This document shows, in pieces, positions 1-8,369 of a stretch of DNA of 64,000 bases. Each line of letters starts with the position of its first letter. The stretch's first letter is position 1. The DNA is taken from positions 62,001 to 126,000 of the forward strand of contig JASJBF010000026.1 of the NCBI GenBank assembly GCA_030066685.1, given 5' to 3'. The position numbers and the translations under genes were made by a program. Below the pieces are notes generated by a model. That model made no database searches and was not told the DNA's origin. It saw nothing but the letters and a program-made list of their open reading frames with translations. The DNA comes from Kiloniellales bacterium. GTDB lineage: Bacteria > Pseudomonadota > Alphaproteobacteria > Kiloniellales > JAKSBE01.

Positions 1-311
1 GGGCGATGCTCGCCCATGACCGAGACATAGGCCTCGTTCATCCTCTCGAAGTCGCGCATCTCCTTCAGGAACACCTGGATATGGACGACGTGAGCCAAAT
101 CGGAGCCGACCGATTTCAACATCGAATCGAAGGAGTTCAGGATCCTGACGGTCTGGGAGAACACGTCGTCTCCCGCCAGCCGGCCCGTGTCCGGCTCGAC
201 GCCGCCGACGCCTCCGATCGTGATGAAATCGCCGACCTTCGCAACATGGCTATAGGGCCCGATCAGCGGGGGGCTATCGGGCGGCGTCAGCGTCTCGACC
301 TTCGGCGCCAT
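1..311 (-). CDS. RidA/YjgF family protein, C-terminus cut by window edge
   Basis: The gene is open from an ATG at 311 on the minus strand to the left edge, 103 codons without a stop. The protein begins MAPKVETLTPP and contains IGPYSHVAKVGDFITIGG (about 21-38), a run typical of the RidA/YjgF/UK114 family, and an HVVHIQVFLKEM segment matching the family's central strand. Family members are usually 115-130 residues, so only the last part, including the Arg-bearing C-terminal motif, is missing. Characterised RidA proteins deaminate reactive enamine/imine intermediates in the cytosol, but many paralogues have other or unknown substrates, so only the family is claimed. It reads away from the window, with 125 bases separating it from the Crp/Fnr gene on the same strand. 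Confidence 0.85.
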   Translation of the reverse strand, partial: MAPKVETLTPPDSPPLIGPYSHVAKVGDFITIGGVGGVEPDTGRLAGDDVFSQTVRILNSFDSMLKSVGSDLAHVVHIQVFLKEMRDFERMNEAYVSVMGEHR

Positions 312-436
312 CTCCAACCTCGCAAAAGAGTCCGCAGATTGCTATCCCGAACAAGACGGATGTGACAGAAGGCCGGGAATTGCCGAGGGTTCCTGCCTCT
401 ATGGGAAGGTTCGCTTCGGATGCGATGGGCCGACTC

Positions 437-1210
437 CTAGCCCACCGGCTCGCCTTCGCCCTTCGCCAGGGCGGTCAGTCTGGCCGGGTCGGACAGCAGG
501 ATGTGACGGGGGTCGGCCATCTCGATCAGGCCGCGGTCCTTCAGGGCCGTGAAGGCGCGGCTCACCGATTCCACCGTAAGGCCGAGGTACTGGGCGATCA
601 CCTCGCGGTCCATGGCGAGGTCGACGCGCGCGGCCTTCTCCCCGGCCGCGCCCTGATGGTCTCGGATCTCCAGAAGGAAGGCGGCCAAGCGCTCCAGCTT
701 TGACTTGGCCAGGATCACCAACAGGTGCGCCCGCATCCGCGCCATGCTCCGCTCGGCCAGGTCGAGCAGGCAGCGGTGAACCTCGGGCTGGGCCTGCGCG
801 AAGCGGTCCAGCGATTCCCACGGCAGGGTCCAGAGCGTCGAGGGCACCAGGGTCCGCGCGGTCACCGGCGAGCGCCCCTCCTCGGTCGATGCGGCCAGCA
901 GGTCGCCGGGAAAGCACCAGCCAACCATCTGCTCGCCCTGGCCCGGCTTGGATTGGTAGAGCGCGACCAGCCCGCGCTCGAGGATCATCAACTCAGGCAG
1001 GACGTCGCCTTCCCGGGCGAGGGCGCAGCCGACGGGTGCCTGCTTCCCCTGCAACAACGCGCCCAAGCGCGCCGCCGCGGGCTCGCCGAGGTGCGTGCCG
1101 AAGAGCCGCAGGCCGGACTCGCAGGCGCCGGGCCCGCTAACGGCCCCGACCTTCGCGGCCCCTTTCGTTCGGTCCTCCAATGACTCCGGTCCCACAGCGG
1201 CAGCCCCCAT
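437..1210 (-). CDS. Crp/Fnr-family transcriptional regulator
   Basis: A 257-residue protein with a cyclic-nucleotide-binding-like sensor domain (about 50-150, including ILERGLVALYQ and WCFPGDLLA) followed by a C-terminal helix-turn-helix (MDREVIAQYLGLTVESVSRA, about 198-217). The recognition helix carries E-S-V-S-R, which keeps the Glu, Ser and Arg that FNR uses to read TTGA half-sites. The cysteines are scattered; the clustered N-terminal cysteines that hold the FNR 4Fe-4S cluster are not present. It therefore looks more like a FixK/Dnr-type protein than an oxygen-sensing FNR, and the effector is unknown. A TTGA-N6-TCAA box lies about 43 bases upstream of the start, suggesting autoregulation and control of the divergent sugar operon. 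The start has only a weak ribosome-binding site and could be internal. Confidence 0.9.
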   Translation of the reverse strand: MGAAAVGPESLEDRTKGAAKVGAVSGPGACESGLRLFGTHLGEPAAARLGALLQGKQAPVGCALAREGDVLPELMILERGLVALYQSKPGQGEQMVGWCFPGDLLAASTEEGRSPVTARTLVPSTLWTLPWESLDRFAQAQPEVHRCLLDLAERSMARMRAHLLVILAKSKLERLAAFLLEIRDHQGAAGEKAARVDLAMDREVIAQYLGLTVESVSRAFTALKDRGLIEMADPRHILLSDPARLTALAKGEGEPVG

Positions 1211-1252
1211 GACAGGGAGCCTAGACCCTAATGCCTTCCGGGGCGCGGCGAC

Positions 1253-1266
1253 TTGATTTGCGTCAA
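1253..1266. promoter_or_regulatory. FNR/FixK-type operator (TTGAT-N4-GTCAA)
   Basis: The sequence TTGATTTGCGTCAA is a near-perfect dyad with the TTGA-N6-TCAA core recognised by FNR, FixK and Dnr proteins. It lies in the 307-base divergent region (1211-1517) between the Crp/Fnr gene and the ABC sugar operon. The neighbouring regulator has the matching recognition-helix residues. Nothing else recognisable was seen in this gap apart from a purine-rich ribosome-binding site just before 1518. Confidence 0.6.
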
Positions 1267-1517
1267 GTATGGGCCCTTCCTGGCGGGCCCCCGGCGCTAC
1301 AACCTAAGGCGCATGCGACTCGGCTTGACCCCGAAAACCGGCGCTCTAACATGACTTGGCGCCGCGGAATCCCGACCGGACGGTCGCTCGAAACAACGCC
1401 GGGTTGCGGTGCCGCGCCGGCCCCGGGAGAGGGCCGAAGCCGGATCGCGCCGTCGCGGCCAGGACAAGAACCGGACCAAGCAAGAACCAGAACAAGATCG
1501 AGAGGGAGGCAAGACAG

Positions 1518-2993
1518 ATGATTCGCAAGGCTTTGCTGGCCGGGGGCTTGGCCCTCGGCACGATCTCGCTCGGCGCCGTGGGCGCGGCGGGCGCCGGCGA
1601 CTACGACGGCGTGACGGTTAACGTCATGACCTTCACCGGCCCGCAGATCGCCGAGCCCCTGCAGCGCCGCGCGCCCGACTTCGAGAAGCTGACCGGCGCC
1701 AAGATCAACGTCATCACGGTGCCCTTCTCGGACCTCTACACCAAGCTGCTGACCGACTGGGCGACCGGCACCAACTCCGTCGACGCCGCGGTCTTCGCCC
1801 CGCAGTGGATGGTCGACTACGTGGGCCCCGGCTACCTGGAGGACCTCACCGACAAGGTCGCGGCCGACTCCGCGCTGGCGGTCGACGACATCGCGCCCTT
1901 CTTCCGCGAGTTCTCGCAGCAGTTCAACGGCCGGACCTACCTGATCACCCTGGATGGCGATTTCCAGATGGTCTACTACCGCAGCGACCTCTTCCAGGAG
2001 GCCGGCCTCTCGGCGCCCGCGACCTGGGACGACTACGTCGCGGCGGCCAAGGCCCTGCACGGCAAGGACATGAACGGCGACGGCCAAGCCGACTTCGGCT
2101 CCTGCATCGCCAAGAAGCGCAACGCCCAGTCTTACTGGATGATCACCTCCATCGCGGCCGGCTTCCTGCAGTCCCAGGGCACCAGCCAGGGCGCCTTCTT
2201 CGATACCCGCGACATGAAGCCCCTGGTCAACAACGACGGCTTCTCGGCCGCCCTCGACGTCTACCTGGAGACCACCAAGTACGCCCCGCCGGACGAGATC
2301 AACCTCGACGTCGGCGACACCCGCAGCCTCTTCACCACCGGCCGCTGCGCCCTGACCCTGGACTGGGGCGACATCGGCACCCTGGCGATCGATCCGGACA
2401 ACTCCAAGGTCATCGACAAGGTCGGCGCGGTCATGCTGCCCGGCTCCAAGCAGGTCCTGGACCGCGAGTCCGGCAAGCTGGTGGCCTGCGACGGCAGCTC
2501 CTGCCCGCACGCCATCGACGGCGTCAACCGGGCGCCCTTCGCGGCCTTCGGCGGCTGGTCCGGCGGGATCAACAAATCGGCCGACGCCAAGGTCAAGGCC
2601 GCGGCCTACGACTTCTTCTCCTTCATGAGCCAGCCGGCCCAGTCCAACGTCGACGTGACCATCGGCATCACCGGCTTCAACCCCTACCGGCTGTCCCAGT
2701 TCGAGCAGACCGAGAACTGGGTCAAGGCCGGGATGAGCAAGGCCGCAGCCGCCGACTACCTCGGCGCGATCCAGGCCAGCCTGAACAGCCCCAACATGGT
2801 GCTCGACCTGCGGATCCCCAAGAACCAGGCCTATCAGCAGGTGGTCCTCGACACCGCCCTGGCGCGGCTGCTGGCCGGCGAGATCGACAAGCAGCAGGCC
2901 ATGGCCGCGATCGAGGAAGGCTGGAACGAGCTCAACGAGGACAACGGCGTCGAAGACCAGCTGAAGTTCTACAAGGCGACGCTCGGACAATAG
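1518..2993 (+). CDS. ABC transporter substrate-binding protein (family 1, sugar type)
   Basis: A 491-residue exported solute-binding protein. It starts with a Lys/Arg-containing hydrophobic signal peptide (MIRKALLAGGLALGTISLGA, cleavage probably near AAGAGD at about 26-28). The mature part has the family 1 extracellular solute-binding pattern, with LTDWATGTNSVDAAVFAP and TWDDYVAAAKAL characteristic of maltose/polyol/glycerol-3-phosphate binding proteins. The ATG at 1518 follows a good AGGGAGGC ribosome-binding site; the longer reading frame from 1356 is upstream noise. It is first in an operon with two permeases, an ATPase, an aldose dehydrogenase-like reductase and a lactonase-like hydrolase, so the ligand is inferred to be a monosaccharide, possibly L-fucose. 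The sequence does not identify the ligand. Confidence 0.9.
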   Translation: MIRKALLAGGLALGTISLGAVGAAGAGDYDGVTVNVMTFTGPQIAEPLQRRAPDFEKLTGAKINVITVPFSDLYTKLLTDWATGTNSVDAAVFAPQWMVDYVGPGYLEDLTDKVAADSALAVDDIAPFFREFSQQFNGRTYLITLDGDFQMVYYRSDLFQEAGLSAPATWDDYVAAAKALHGKDMNGDGQADFGSCIAKKRNAQSYWMITSIAAGFLQSQGTSQGAFFDTRDMKPLVNNDGFSAALDVYLETTKYAPPDEINLDVGDTRSLFTTGRCALTLDWGDIGTLAIDPDNSKVIDKVGAVMLPGSKQVLDRESGKLVACDGSSCPHAIDGVNRAPFAAFGGWSGGINKSADAKVKAAAYDFFSFMSQPAQSNVDVTIGITGFNPYRLSQFEQTENWVKAGMSKAAAADYLGAIQASLNSPNMVLDLRIPKNQAYQQVVLDTALARLLAGEIDKQQAMAAIEEGWNELNEDNGVEDQLKFYKATLGQ

Positions 2994-3071
2994 GCGCATG
3001 ACCGCAACGGCAGGCGGGCCCCGACTCGGCGACGGGGCCCGCCGCAAGGTTCCGTGTTTCGGAGGCCCGCT

Positions 3072-4214
3072 GTGACCGCCCCGGGCATCACCCTGGCGGC
3101 GGACGAGGCGCCGGCCTCGCGGCTGTCGGAATGGATCGACCGGCAGGTCGCCCAGCTCCTGATTCTGCCGACGGTCCTGATCCTGCTCGGCCTCTCGATC
3201 TTCCCAATGCTGATCTCGGCCTACCTGGCGCTTTCCAAGTTCAGCCTGGCGCCCGGCGGCTACCAGCTGCGCTTCGTCGGCTTCCGGAACTTCAAGAAGC
3301 TGCTCTTCGGCTCCCAGCAGTTCCATTTCCTGGGCACCTTCGGCAGCCTCGCGTGGTTCGAGTGGCTGCTGCTGCTGGCCGCGGCCGCCGGGGTCGTCTT
3401 CGGCTTCCTCCGCTACCTCCGCCGCGGCCGGGTGAGCCCGGTCGGGATTCTCGGGCGGCTGATCGCGGGCAGTCTGGCACTCGCCCTGCTGCTGCTCCTG
3501 CTGATCACCCTCAACGCGCCGGGCTTTCCGGGCTCGCTGGTGGTCACCCTGTTCTACGTCCTGGCCGGGGTCGCCCTGCAGTTCGGGCTCGGCCTCGGCC
3601 TGGCCCTGCTCTGTGCCCAGCAGATCCGCGGCCGCAACTTCTTCCGGGTCGTCTTCTTCGTGCCCCTGATGGTGACCCCGGTCGGTATCGCCTACGCCTT
3701 CCGCATGCTCGCCGACATGGGCAAGGGGCCCTTCGCGCCGGTCTGGCAGCTCTTCGGCCTGGCCGAGTTCGCCTGGTCGGCGGATCCCTGGTCGGCGCGC
3801 CTGGTGGTCCTGATCGGCGACACCTGGCAGTGGACGCCCTTCCTCTTTCTGATCCTGCTGGCCGCGATCGAGAACCAGCCGCGCGACCAGATCGAGGCGG
3901 CGCGGATCGACGGCGCCAGTTCCTGGCAGGTCTTCCGCGACATCACCTGGCCGGCCATCGCGCCGGTCGCGGCGACGGTGGTCCTAATCCGCCTGATCGA
4001 GGCCTTCAAGATCATCGACCTGCCCAACGTGCTGACCAACGGCGGGCCGGGCATCGCCACCGAATCCATGACCCTGCACGCCTTCATCGCCTGGCGCACC
4101 CAGGATCTCGGCGGCTCGGCGGCGGTCGGCTACATGCTGCTCTTCGTCGCCGTGGTCTCCTGCGTCTCCTTCTTCAACTTCGTGGTCCGCCCGGCGCGGA
4201 GGCACGAGGCATGA
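3072..4214 (+). CDS. ABC sugar transporter permease, MalF type
   Basis: A 380-residue inner-membrane permease. The cytoplasmic coupling loop is seen as EAARIDGASSWQVFRDITWP (about 276-295), the EAA motif that docks on the ATPase. After the first membrane segment there is an extra pair of predicted helices (about 100-165, WLLLLAAAAGVVFGFL and LALALLLLLLITL) before the usual permease core, which ordinary MalF/UgpA homologues of about 290-310 residues lack. A GTG at 3072 was chosen because GGAGG at 3061-3065 sits seven bases ahead; another GTG at 3054 lacks such a site. The stop overlaps the next gene's ATG (ATGA), implying translational coupling. Confidence 0.9.
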   Translation: MTAPGITLAADEAPASRLSEWIDRQVAQLLILPTVLILLGLSIFPMLISAYLALSKFSLAPGGYQLRFVGFRNFKKLLFGSQQFHFLGTFGSLAWFEWLLLLAAAAGVVFGFLRYLRRGRVSPVGILGRLIAGSLALALLLLLLITLNAPGFPGSLVVTLFYVLAGVALQFGLGLGLALLCAQQIRGRNFFRVVFFVPLMVTPVGIAYAFRMLADMGKGPFAPVWQLFGLAEFAWSADPWSARLVVLIGDTWQWTPFLFLILLAAIENQPRDQIEAARIDGASSWQVFRDITWPAIAPVAATVVLIRLIEAFKIIDLPNVLTNGGPGIATESMTLHAFIAWRTQDLGGSAAVGYMLLFVAVVSCVSFFNFVVRPARRHEA

Positions 4215-5266
4215 GCACCCCGGTGCAAAACTCGCTCTGGCGCCGGCTCTTCGAGCCCAAGGACCTGCAGTCCCTGGCGCCGGGCACCAAGCTCCTGACC
4301 TACGCGGTCCTGCTCGGCTGGACCTTCGTCGTGCTCTTCCCGCTCTACTGGCTGCTGATCACGTCGTTCAAGCTGCCGGTCCAGGTCAACGATGGGCCGG
4401 ACTACCTGCCCTTCGTCGACTTCGCGCCCTCGGGCCACGCTTGGCACTACGTCTTCGTCGAGCTCGGCAACGACACCCTGCGGCCTTATCTGAACTCGGT
4501 GGTGATCGCCTTTGTCAGCACCCTGCTGGCCGTGCTCTTCGGCGCCTTCGCCGCCTACGCCCTGGTGCGCATCCAGTACCGGGTGAAGCTCGGCCTGATC
4601 CTCGGTTTCCTCCTGATCCTGGCCGCCGTGGTCGTCGCCACCGCCGCCTACGGAGTCGCCTGGCAGATCAGCCTCGCGGTCGGCGCTGCACTCTTCCTGA
4701 TCCTTGTCGCGACCCTCGGCCGCCACTTCCGGCGCGCCCTGGGCAACGAGGACATCCAGTTCTGGATCATCTCCAACCGCATCCTGCCGCCGGTGGTCGC
4801 GGTGCTGCCGATCTACATCATGTTCCAGCAGCTGCGCCTGCTCGACACCCACCTCGCGCTGATCCTGACCTACATGGCGGTCAACCTGCCGATCGCGGTC
4901 TGGATCCTGCGCGACTTCTTCGCCGGCATCCCCATCGACCTGGAGGAGAGCGCCCAGATCGACGGCGCCTCCAAGCTGCGCATCCTCTTCACCATCGTCC
5001 TGCCGCTGGCCAAGCCGGGCCTGGCGGCGACCTTCCTGCTGGTGCTGATCCTGGCCTGGAACGAGTACCTGCTGGCGCTCTTCCTCTCGACCGCCGACGC
5101 CCAGACCATGCCGCTGCTGGTCGCCGCCCAGAACGCCACGCGCGGGCCGCAGTGGTGGTACATGTCTGTGCTGATCATCATCATGATCGCCCCGGTGGTC
5201 GCCATGACCGTCCTGCTGCAGCGCTACATCGCGCGCGGCCTGCTGATCGGCGCGGTGAAGGGCTGA
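4211..5266 (+). CDS. ABC sugar transporter permease, MalG type
   Basis: A 351-residue permease and partner of the preceding one. The EAA loop is EESAQIDGASKLRILFTIVL (about 239-258). Like its partner it carries an additional hydrophobic pair inside the transport core (about 126-170, LGLILGFLLILAAVVVATAA and LAVGAALFLILVATL), between the helix ending YALVRIQYR and the FWIISNRILPPVVAVLP segment. Typical MalG relatives are about 270-290 residues. It overlaps the upstream gene by four bases and its own stop overlaps the ATPase start (TGATG), so the three transport genes are tightly coupled. Confidence 0.9.
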   Translation: MSTPVQNSLWRRLFEPKDLQSLAPGTKLLTYAVLLGWTFVVLFPLYWLLITSFKLPVQVNDGPDYLPFVDFAPSGHAWHYVFVELGNDTLRPYLNSVVIAFVSTLLAVLFGAFAAYALVRIQYRVKLGLILGFLLILAAVVVATAAYGVAWQISLAVGAALFLILVATLGRHFRRALGNEDIQFWIISNRILPPVVAVLPIYIMFQQLRLLDTHLALILTYMAVNLPIAVWILRDFFAGIPIDLEESAQIDGASKLRILFTIVLPLAKPGLAATFLLVLILAWNEYLLALFLSTADAQTMPLLVAAQNATRGPQWWYMSVLIIIMIAPVVAMTVLLQRYIARGLLIGAVKG

Positions 5267-6342
5267 TGCGCGTCGCCCTCCAGAACCTGCGCAAGTCCTT
5301 CGGCGTCGTCGAGGTCGTGAAGGGCCTGGACCTGGAGATCGCCGAGGGCGAGTTCCTGGTCCTGCTCGGCCCTTCGGGCTGCGGCAAGACCACGGCCCTG
5401 CGCATGGTCGCCGGCCTGGAGCCGGTGACCGAGGGCCGGATCCTGATCGGCGAACGCGACGTCACCGAGGTCCTGCCCAAGTACCGCGACATCGCCATGG
5501 TCTTCCAGTCCTATGCGCTCTACCCGCACATGACCGTGGCCGAGAACATCGGCTATCCGCTCAAGCTGCGCCGCCTGCCCCAGGACCAGCGCGCCGCGGC
5601 GGTGCGCGAGGCCGCCGGCAAGGTGCACCTGGAGGACTACCTGCAGCGCTATCCGCGCCAGCTCTCCGGCGGCCAGCGCCAGCGGGTCGCCCTGGCCCGG
5701 GCCATGGTCCGCCGGCCGAGCCTCTTCCTGATGGACGAGCCGCTGTCCAACCTCGACGCCAAGCTGCGCGGCCACATGCGCGCCGAGCTCAAGCACCTGC
5801 AGCAGGAGCTGGGCGTGACCACCATCTACGTCACCCACGACCAGATCGAGGCCATGACCCTGGCCCACCGGGTGGCGGTGATGAACCAGGGCGTGGTCCA
5901 GCAGATCGGCCGGCCGCGGGAGATCTACCGCAACCCGGCGAACCTCTTCGTCGCCGGCTTCATCGGCGCGCCGCCCATGAACCTGGTCTCCGGCCGCCTG
6001 GAGGCCGGCGCCTTCGTCAACGGCGCCGGGCAGGTCGCCTGCCCGGGCCTGGCAGCGCCGGGCAAGGTGGTGCTCGGCTTCCGGCCGGAGGACTGCCGCG
6101 TCGTCGCGCCCGAAAAAGGCGCGCTGCGCGGCCGGCTCTACTCGGTCGAGATGACCGGCAGCGAGAGCATCGTCACCTGCCGGCTGGACAAGACCCAGAT
6201 CGTCGCCCGAATGCCGGACGACTTCGACCTGCCCGTCGACACCCCGGTCGGGATCGAGCTGGACCCCGCCCGGCTCTGCATCTTCGACGGCAAGAGCGGC
6301 GAGCGCCTGCGCGCCGCGACAGAGGAGACCGCGAGACCATGA
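5266..6342 (+). CDS. ABC sugar transporter ATPase, MalK/UgpC type
   Basis: A 358-residue ATP-binding subunit. Walker A is GPSGCGKTT (35-43), the signature is LSGGQRQR (133-140), Walker B is LFLMDEP (153-159) and the switch His is in VTHDQ (H191). The C-terminal part (about 240-355) has the TOBE/regulatory extension typical of MalK-like subunits (LGFRPEDCRV). It powers the two preceding permeases at the cytoplasmic face. The start overlaps the permease stop, and its own stop overlaps the following reductase start by four bases. The transporter and the two catabolic enzymes are therefore one transcription unit. Confidence 0.93.
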   Translation: MRVALQNLRKSFGVVEVVKGLDLEIAEGEFLVLLGPSGCGKTTALRMVAGLEPVTEGRILIGERDVTEVLPKYRDIAMVFQSYALYPHMTVAENIGYPLKLRRLPQDQRAAAVREAAGKVHLEDYLQRYPRQLSGGQRQRVALARAMVRRPSLFLMDEPLSNLDAKLRGHMRAELKHLQQELGVTTIYVTHDQIEAMTLAHRVAVMNQGVVQQIGRPREIYRNPANLFVAGFIGAPPMNLVSGRLEAGAFVNGAGQVACPGLAAPGKVVLGFRPEDCRVVAPEKGALRGRLYSVEMTGSESIVTCRLDKTQIVARMPDDFDLPVDTPVGIELDPARLCIFDGKSGERLRAATEETARP

Positions 6343-7367
6343 AGACACGCACCCTGCAGACCCGGCAGCACGGGCCTCTGGAGCTCACCACTCTGGGCTT
6401 CGGCTGCGCGCCGCTCGGCAACCTCTACCGGCCGATCCCGGAGCCGGTCGCCCAGGCGACCCTGGACGCCGCCTTTGACGCCGGCATCCGTTACCTCGAC
6501 ACGGCGCCGCTCTATGGCCTCGGCCTCTCGGAGGAGCGTCTCGGCCGGGCCATCGCCCGCTGGCCGCGCGACGAGCTGCAACTCTCGACCAAGATCGGCC
6601 GGATCCTGATCGACTGCCCGCCGGAGGAGGTGCCCGAAACCATCTTCCACGACATCCCCGCGCGCCGCTTCGACTACGATTACACCTACGACGGCGTGCT
6701 GCGCTCCTACCAGGACAGCCTCAAGCGCATGGGCACCGACCGGGTCGACATCCTCTTCGTCCACGACGTCGACATCTGGACCCACGGCAGCCGCGAGGCC
6801 TCCGACGCCAAGATCCGCGAGCTCATGGAGGGCGGCTATAAGGCGCTGGAGGAGCTGCGCGCCGCCGGCGACGTCAAGGCCATCGGCGTCGGCATCAACG
6901 AGTGGGACATCTGCGAGCGCCTGGCCAAGAGCGCCGACTTCGACTGCTTCCTGCTGGCCGGCCGCTACACCCTGCTGGAGCAGGAGGCCCAGGAGTCCTT
7001 CCTGCCGCTCTGCGTCGAGCGCGGCATCGGCATCATCCTCGGCGGGCCCTACAACAGCGGCATTCTCGCCACCGGGCCGGTCGAAGGCGCGAAGTACAAC
7101 TACCACTCCGCGCCGCCCGAGATCCTGGAGCGCGCCGGGCGCCTTCTGGCGGTCTGCGAGGCCCACGGCGTGCGCCTGGTCGAGGCGGCCCTGCACTTCC
7201 TGCTGAACCACCCGGCGATCGTCTCGGTGATCCCCGGCGCTGCGGCGCCGGAGGAGGTGACCCGCAACCTCGAGGTCCTCTCCGCGCAGGTGCCGGCGGC
7301 CCTGTGGCGCGACCTCAAGGCCGAGGGCCTGATCCGCGCTGACTCGCCGCTGCCAGAGACCGATTAG
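6339..7367 (+). CDS. Aldo/keto reductase, D-threo-aldose (L-fucose) 1-dehydrogenase-like
   Basis: A 342-residue cytosolic NAD(P)-dependent oxidoreductase of the aldo/keto reductase superfamily. The catalytic tetrad is visible: Asp54 and Tyr59 in YLDTAPLYG, Lys85 in STKIGR and His142 in FVHDVD. The opening LGFGCAPLGNLYRPI and the GGPYNSGIL segment resemble the subfamily containing L-fucose/D-threo-aldose 1-dehydrogenase and pyridoxal 4-dehydrogenase. The first oxidises the C1 hydroxyl of a free sugar to the lactone. The next gene encodes a lactonase-like amidohydrolase, which supports the sugar-oxidation reading. Pyridoxal dehydrogenase is the main alternative, but a sugar ABC transporter in the same operon argues against it. 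Confidence 0.85.
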   Translation: MKTRTLQTRQHGPLELTTLGFGCAPLGNLYRPIPEPVAQATLDAAFDAGIRYLDTAPLYGLGLSEERLGRAIARWPRDELQLSTKIGRILIDCPPEEVPETIFHDIPARRFDYDYTYDGVLRSYQDSLKRMGTDRVDILFVHDVDIWTHGSREASDAKIRELMEGGYKALEELRAAGDVKAIGVGINEWDICERLAKSADFDCFLLAGRYTLLEQEAQESFLPLCVERGIGIILGGPYNSGILATGPVEGAKYNYHSAPPEILERAGRLLAVCEAHGVRLVEAALHFLLNHPAIVSVIPGAAAPEEVTRNLEVLSAQVPAALWRDLKAEGLIRADSPLPETD

Positions 7368-7383
7368 GCCTGAGGATGACACC

Positions 7384-8214
7384 ATGGCCCCCGGCATCGA
7401 TGCGCACGTCCACTTCTGGCAGCTGGCCCGCGGCGACTATGACTGGCTGACCCCTGATCTCGCGGCGATATACCGCGATTTCGCCCCCGGCGACCTGGAT
7501 CCGTTGCGCCAGCTTTACGGAATCGACGGCGTGGTCCTGGTCCAGGCCGCCGCGACCGTGGCCGAGACCGAGTACCTGCTGGGCCTCGCCACCGAGACGC
7601 CCTGGATCCGTGGCGTGGTCGGCTGGGTCGAGTTCGCCGATCCCACCGCACCGTCCGAGATGGTGCGCCTGGCCGCCAATCAGACCCTGAAGGGCTTCCG
7701 CCCGATGATCCAGGACATCCCGGATGACGATTGGATGCTGCGCCCCGACCTCGACCCGGCCTTCCGGGCGCTGATCGACCTCGACCTTTGCTTCGACGCC
7801 CTGACCTTTCCGCGCCACCTGAAGAACCTGCTGGTCTTGCTCGGCCGCTATCCCGAGCTGCGCACGGTGATCTGCCACGGCTCGAAGCCCCAGATCCGCG
7901 ACCGCGCCTTCGCGCCCTGGGCCGCCGACATGAAGACCCTGGCGCAGGAGACCCGGGCGCTCTGCAAGCTCTCCGGCCTGGTCACCGAAGCTTCGGCCGA
8001 CTGGAGCGAGGCCGACCTCCGCCCCTACGTCGACCACCTGCTCGAAACCTTCGGCCCGGAGCGCCTGATCTGGGGCTCCGACTGGCCGGTCTGCACCCTG
8101 GCCGCCCCCTACGACGCTTGGCGCGCCGCCGCGGAAGCGCTCACCGAAGGGCTGTCGAAAACGGAGAAAGCCGCCGTCTTCGGCGGCAACGCGGAGCGCT
8201 TCTACCGGCTGTAG
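7384..8214 (+). CDS. Amidohydrolase-2 family lactonase (L-fuconolactonase-like)
   Basis: A 276-residue metal-dependent hydrolase of the amidohydrolase superfamily. The N-terminal metal site is IDAHVHFW (H8, H10), followed by a central CHGSKP and the catalytic Asp in IWGSDWPV near residue 240. This HxHFW start and length match the COG3618 group, which includes L-fuconolactonase and L-rhamnonolactonase. These enzymes hydrolyse the 1,5- or 1,4-lactone made by an aldose dehydrogenase. It follows the aldo/keto reductase by 16 bases and appears to end the operon; an intergenic palindromic repeat follows. A sugar-acid dehydratase that would complete the pathway is not in the window. Confidence 0.85.
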   Translation: MAPGIDAHVHFWQLARGDYDWLTPDLAAIYRDFAPGDLDPLRQLYGIDGVVLVQAAATVAETEYLLGLATETPWIRGVVGWVEFADPTAPSEMVRLAANQTLKGFRPMIQDIPDDDWMLRPDLDPAFRALIDLDLCFDALTFPRHLKNLLVLLGRYPELRTVICHGSKPQIRDRAFAPWAADMKTLAQETRALCKLSGLVTEASADWSEADLRPYVDHLLETFGPERLIWGSDWPVCTLAAPYDAWRAAAEALTEGLSKTEKAAVFGGNAERFYRL

Positions 8215-8245
8215 GGGGTTGGCTCCAACGCCGCTCTCCACACCT

Positions 8246-8323
8246 CTGTCATTGCCGGACTTGATCCGGCAATCCATTGAGTCAAGCCAAGATGGATGCC
8301 CGGATCAAGTCCGGGCATGACAG
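8246..8323. repeat. Intergenic palindromic repeat family A, copy 1
   Basis: Outer arms CTGTCATTGCCGG and CCGGGCATGACAG flank inner hairpins built on CCGGACTTGATCCGG and CCGGATCAAGTCCGG, with an ATCCAT/ATGGAT pair at the centre. Similar copies occur at 31312-31390 and 40307-40406, with a half copy at 57502-57560. This copy lies between convergent genes and could work as a bidirectional terminator-like structure. Confidence 0.8.
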
Positions 8324-8369
8324 TCGTGAGGTTGTCTGGTGATCGCGCTTACCAGTCGTCGCCCCGACC

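Noticed and set aside
1263-3326. A 687-residue minus-strand frame opposite the binding protein
   Set aside because: It is the mirror of a high-GC plus-strand gene, rich in Gly, Arg, Val and Asp repeats with no family motifs.
3131-5266. A 711-residue frame joining both permeases
   Set aside because: The first part is a shadow of the MalF-type gene in another frame; the MalG-type gene begins at 4211.
4441-6342. A long frame that looks like a fusion ahead of the ABC ATPase
   Set aside because: The first 275 residues are an Arg/Pro-rich out-of-frame shadow of the second permease; the ATPase starts at 5266.
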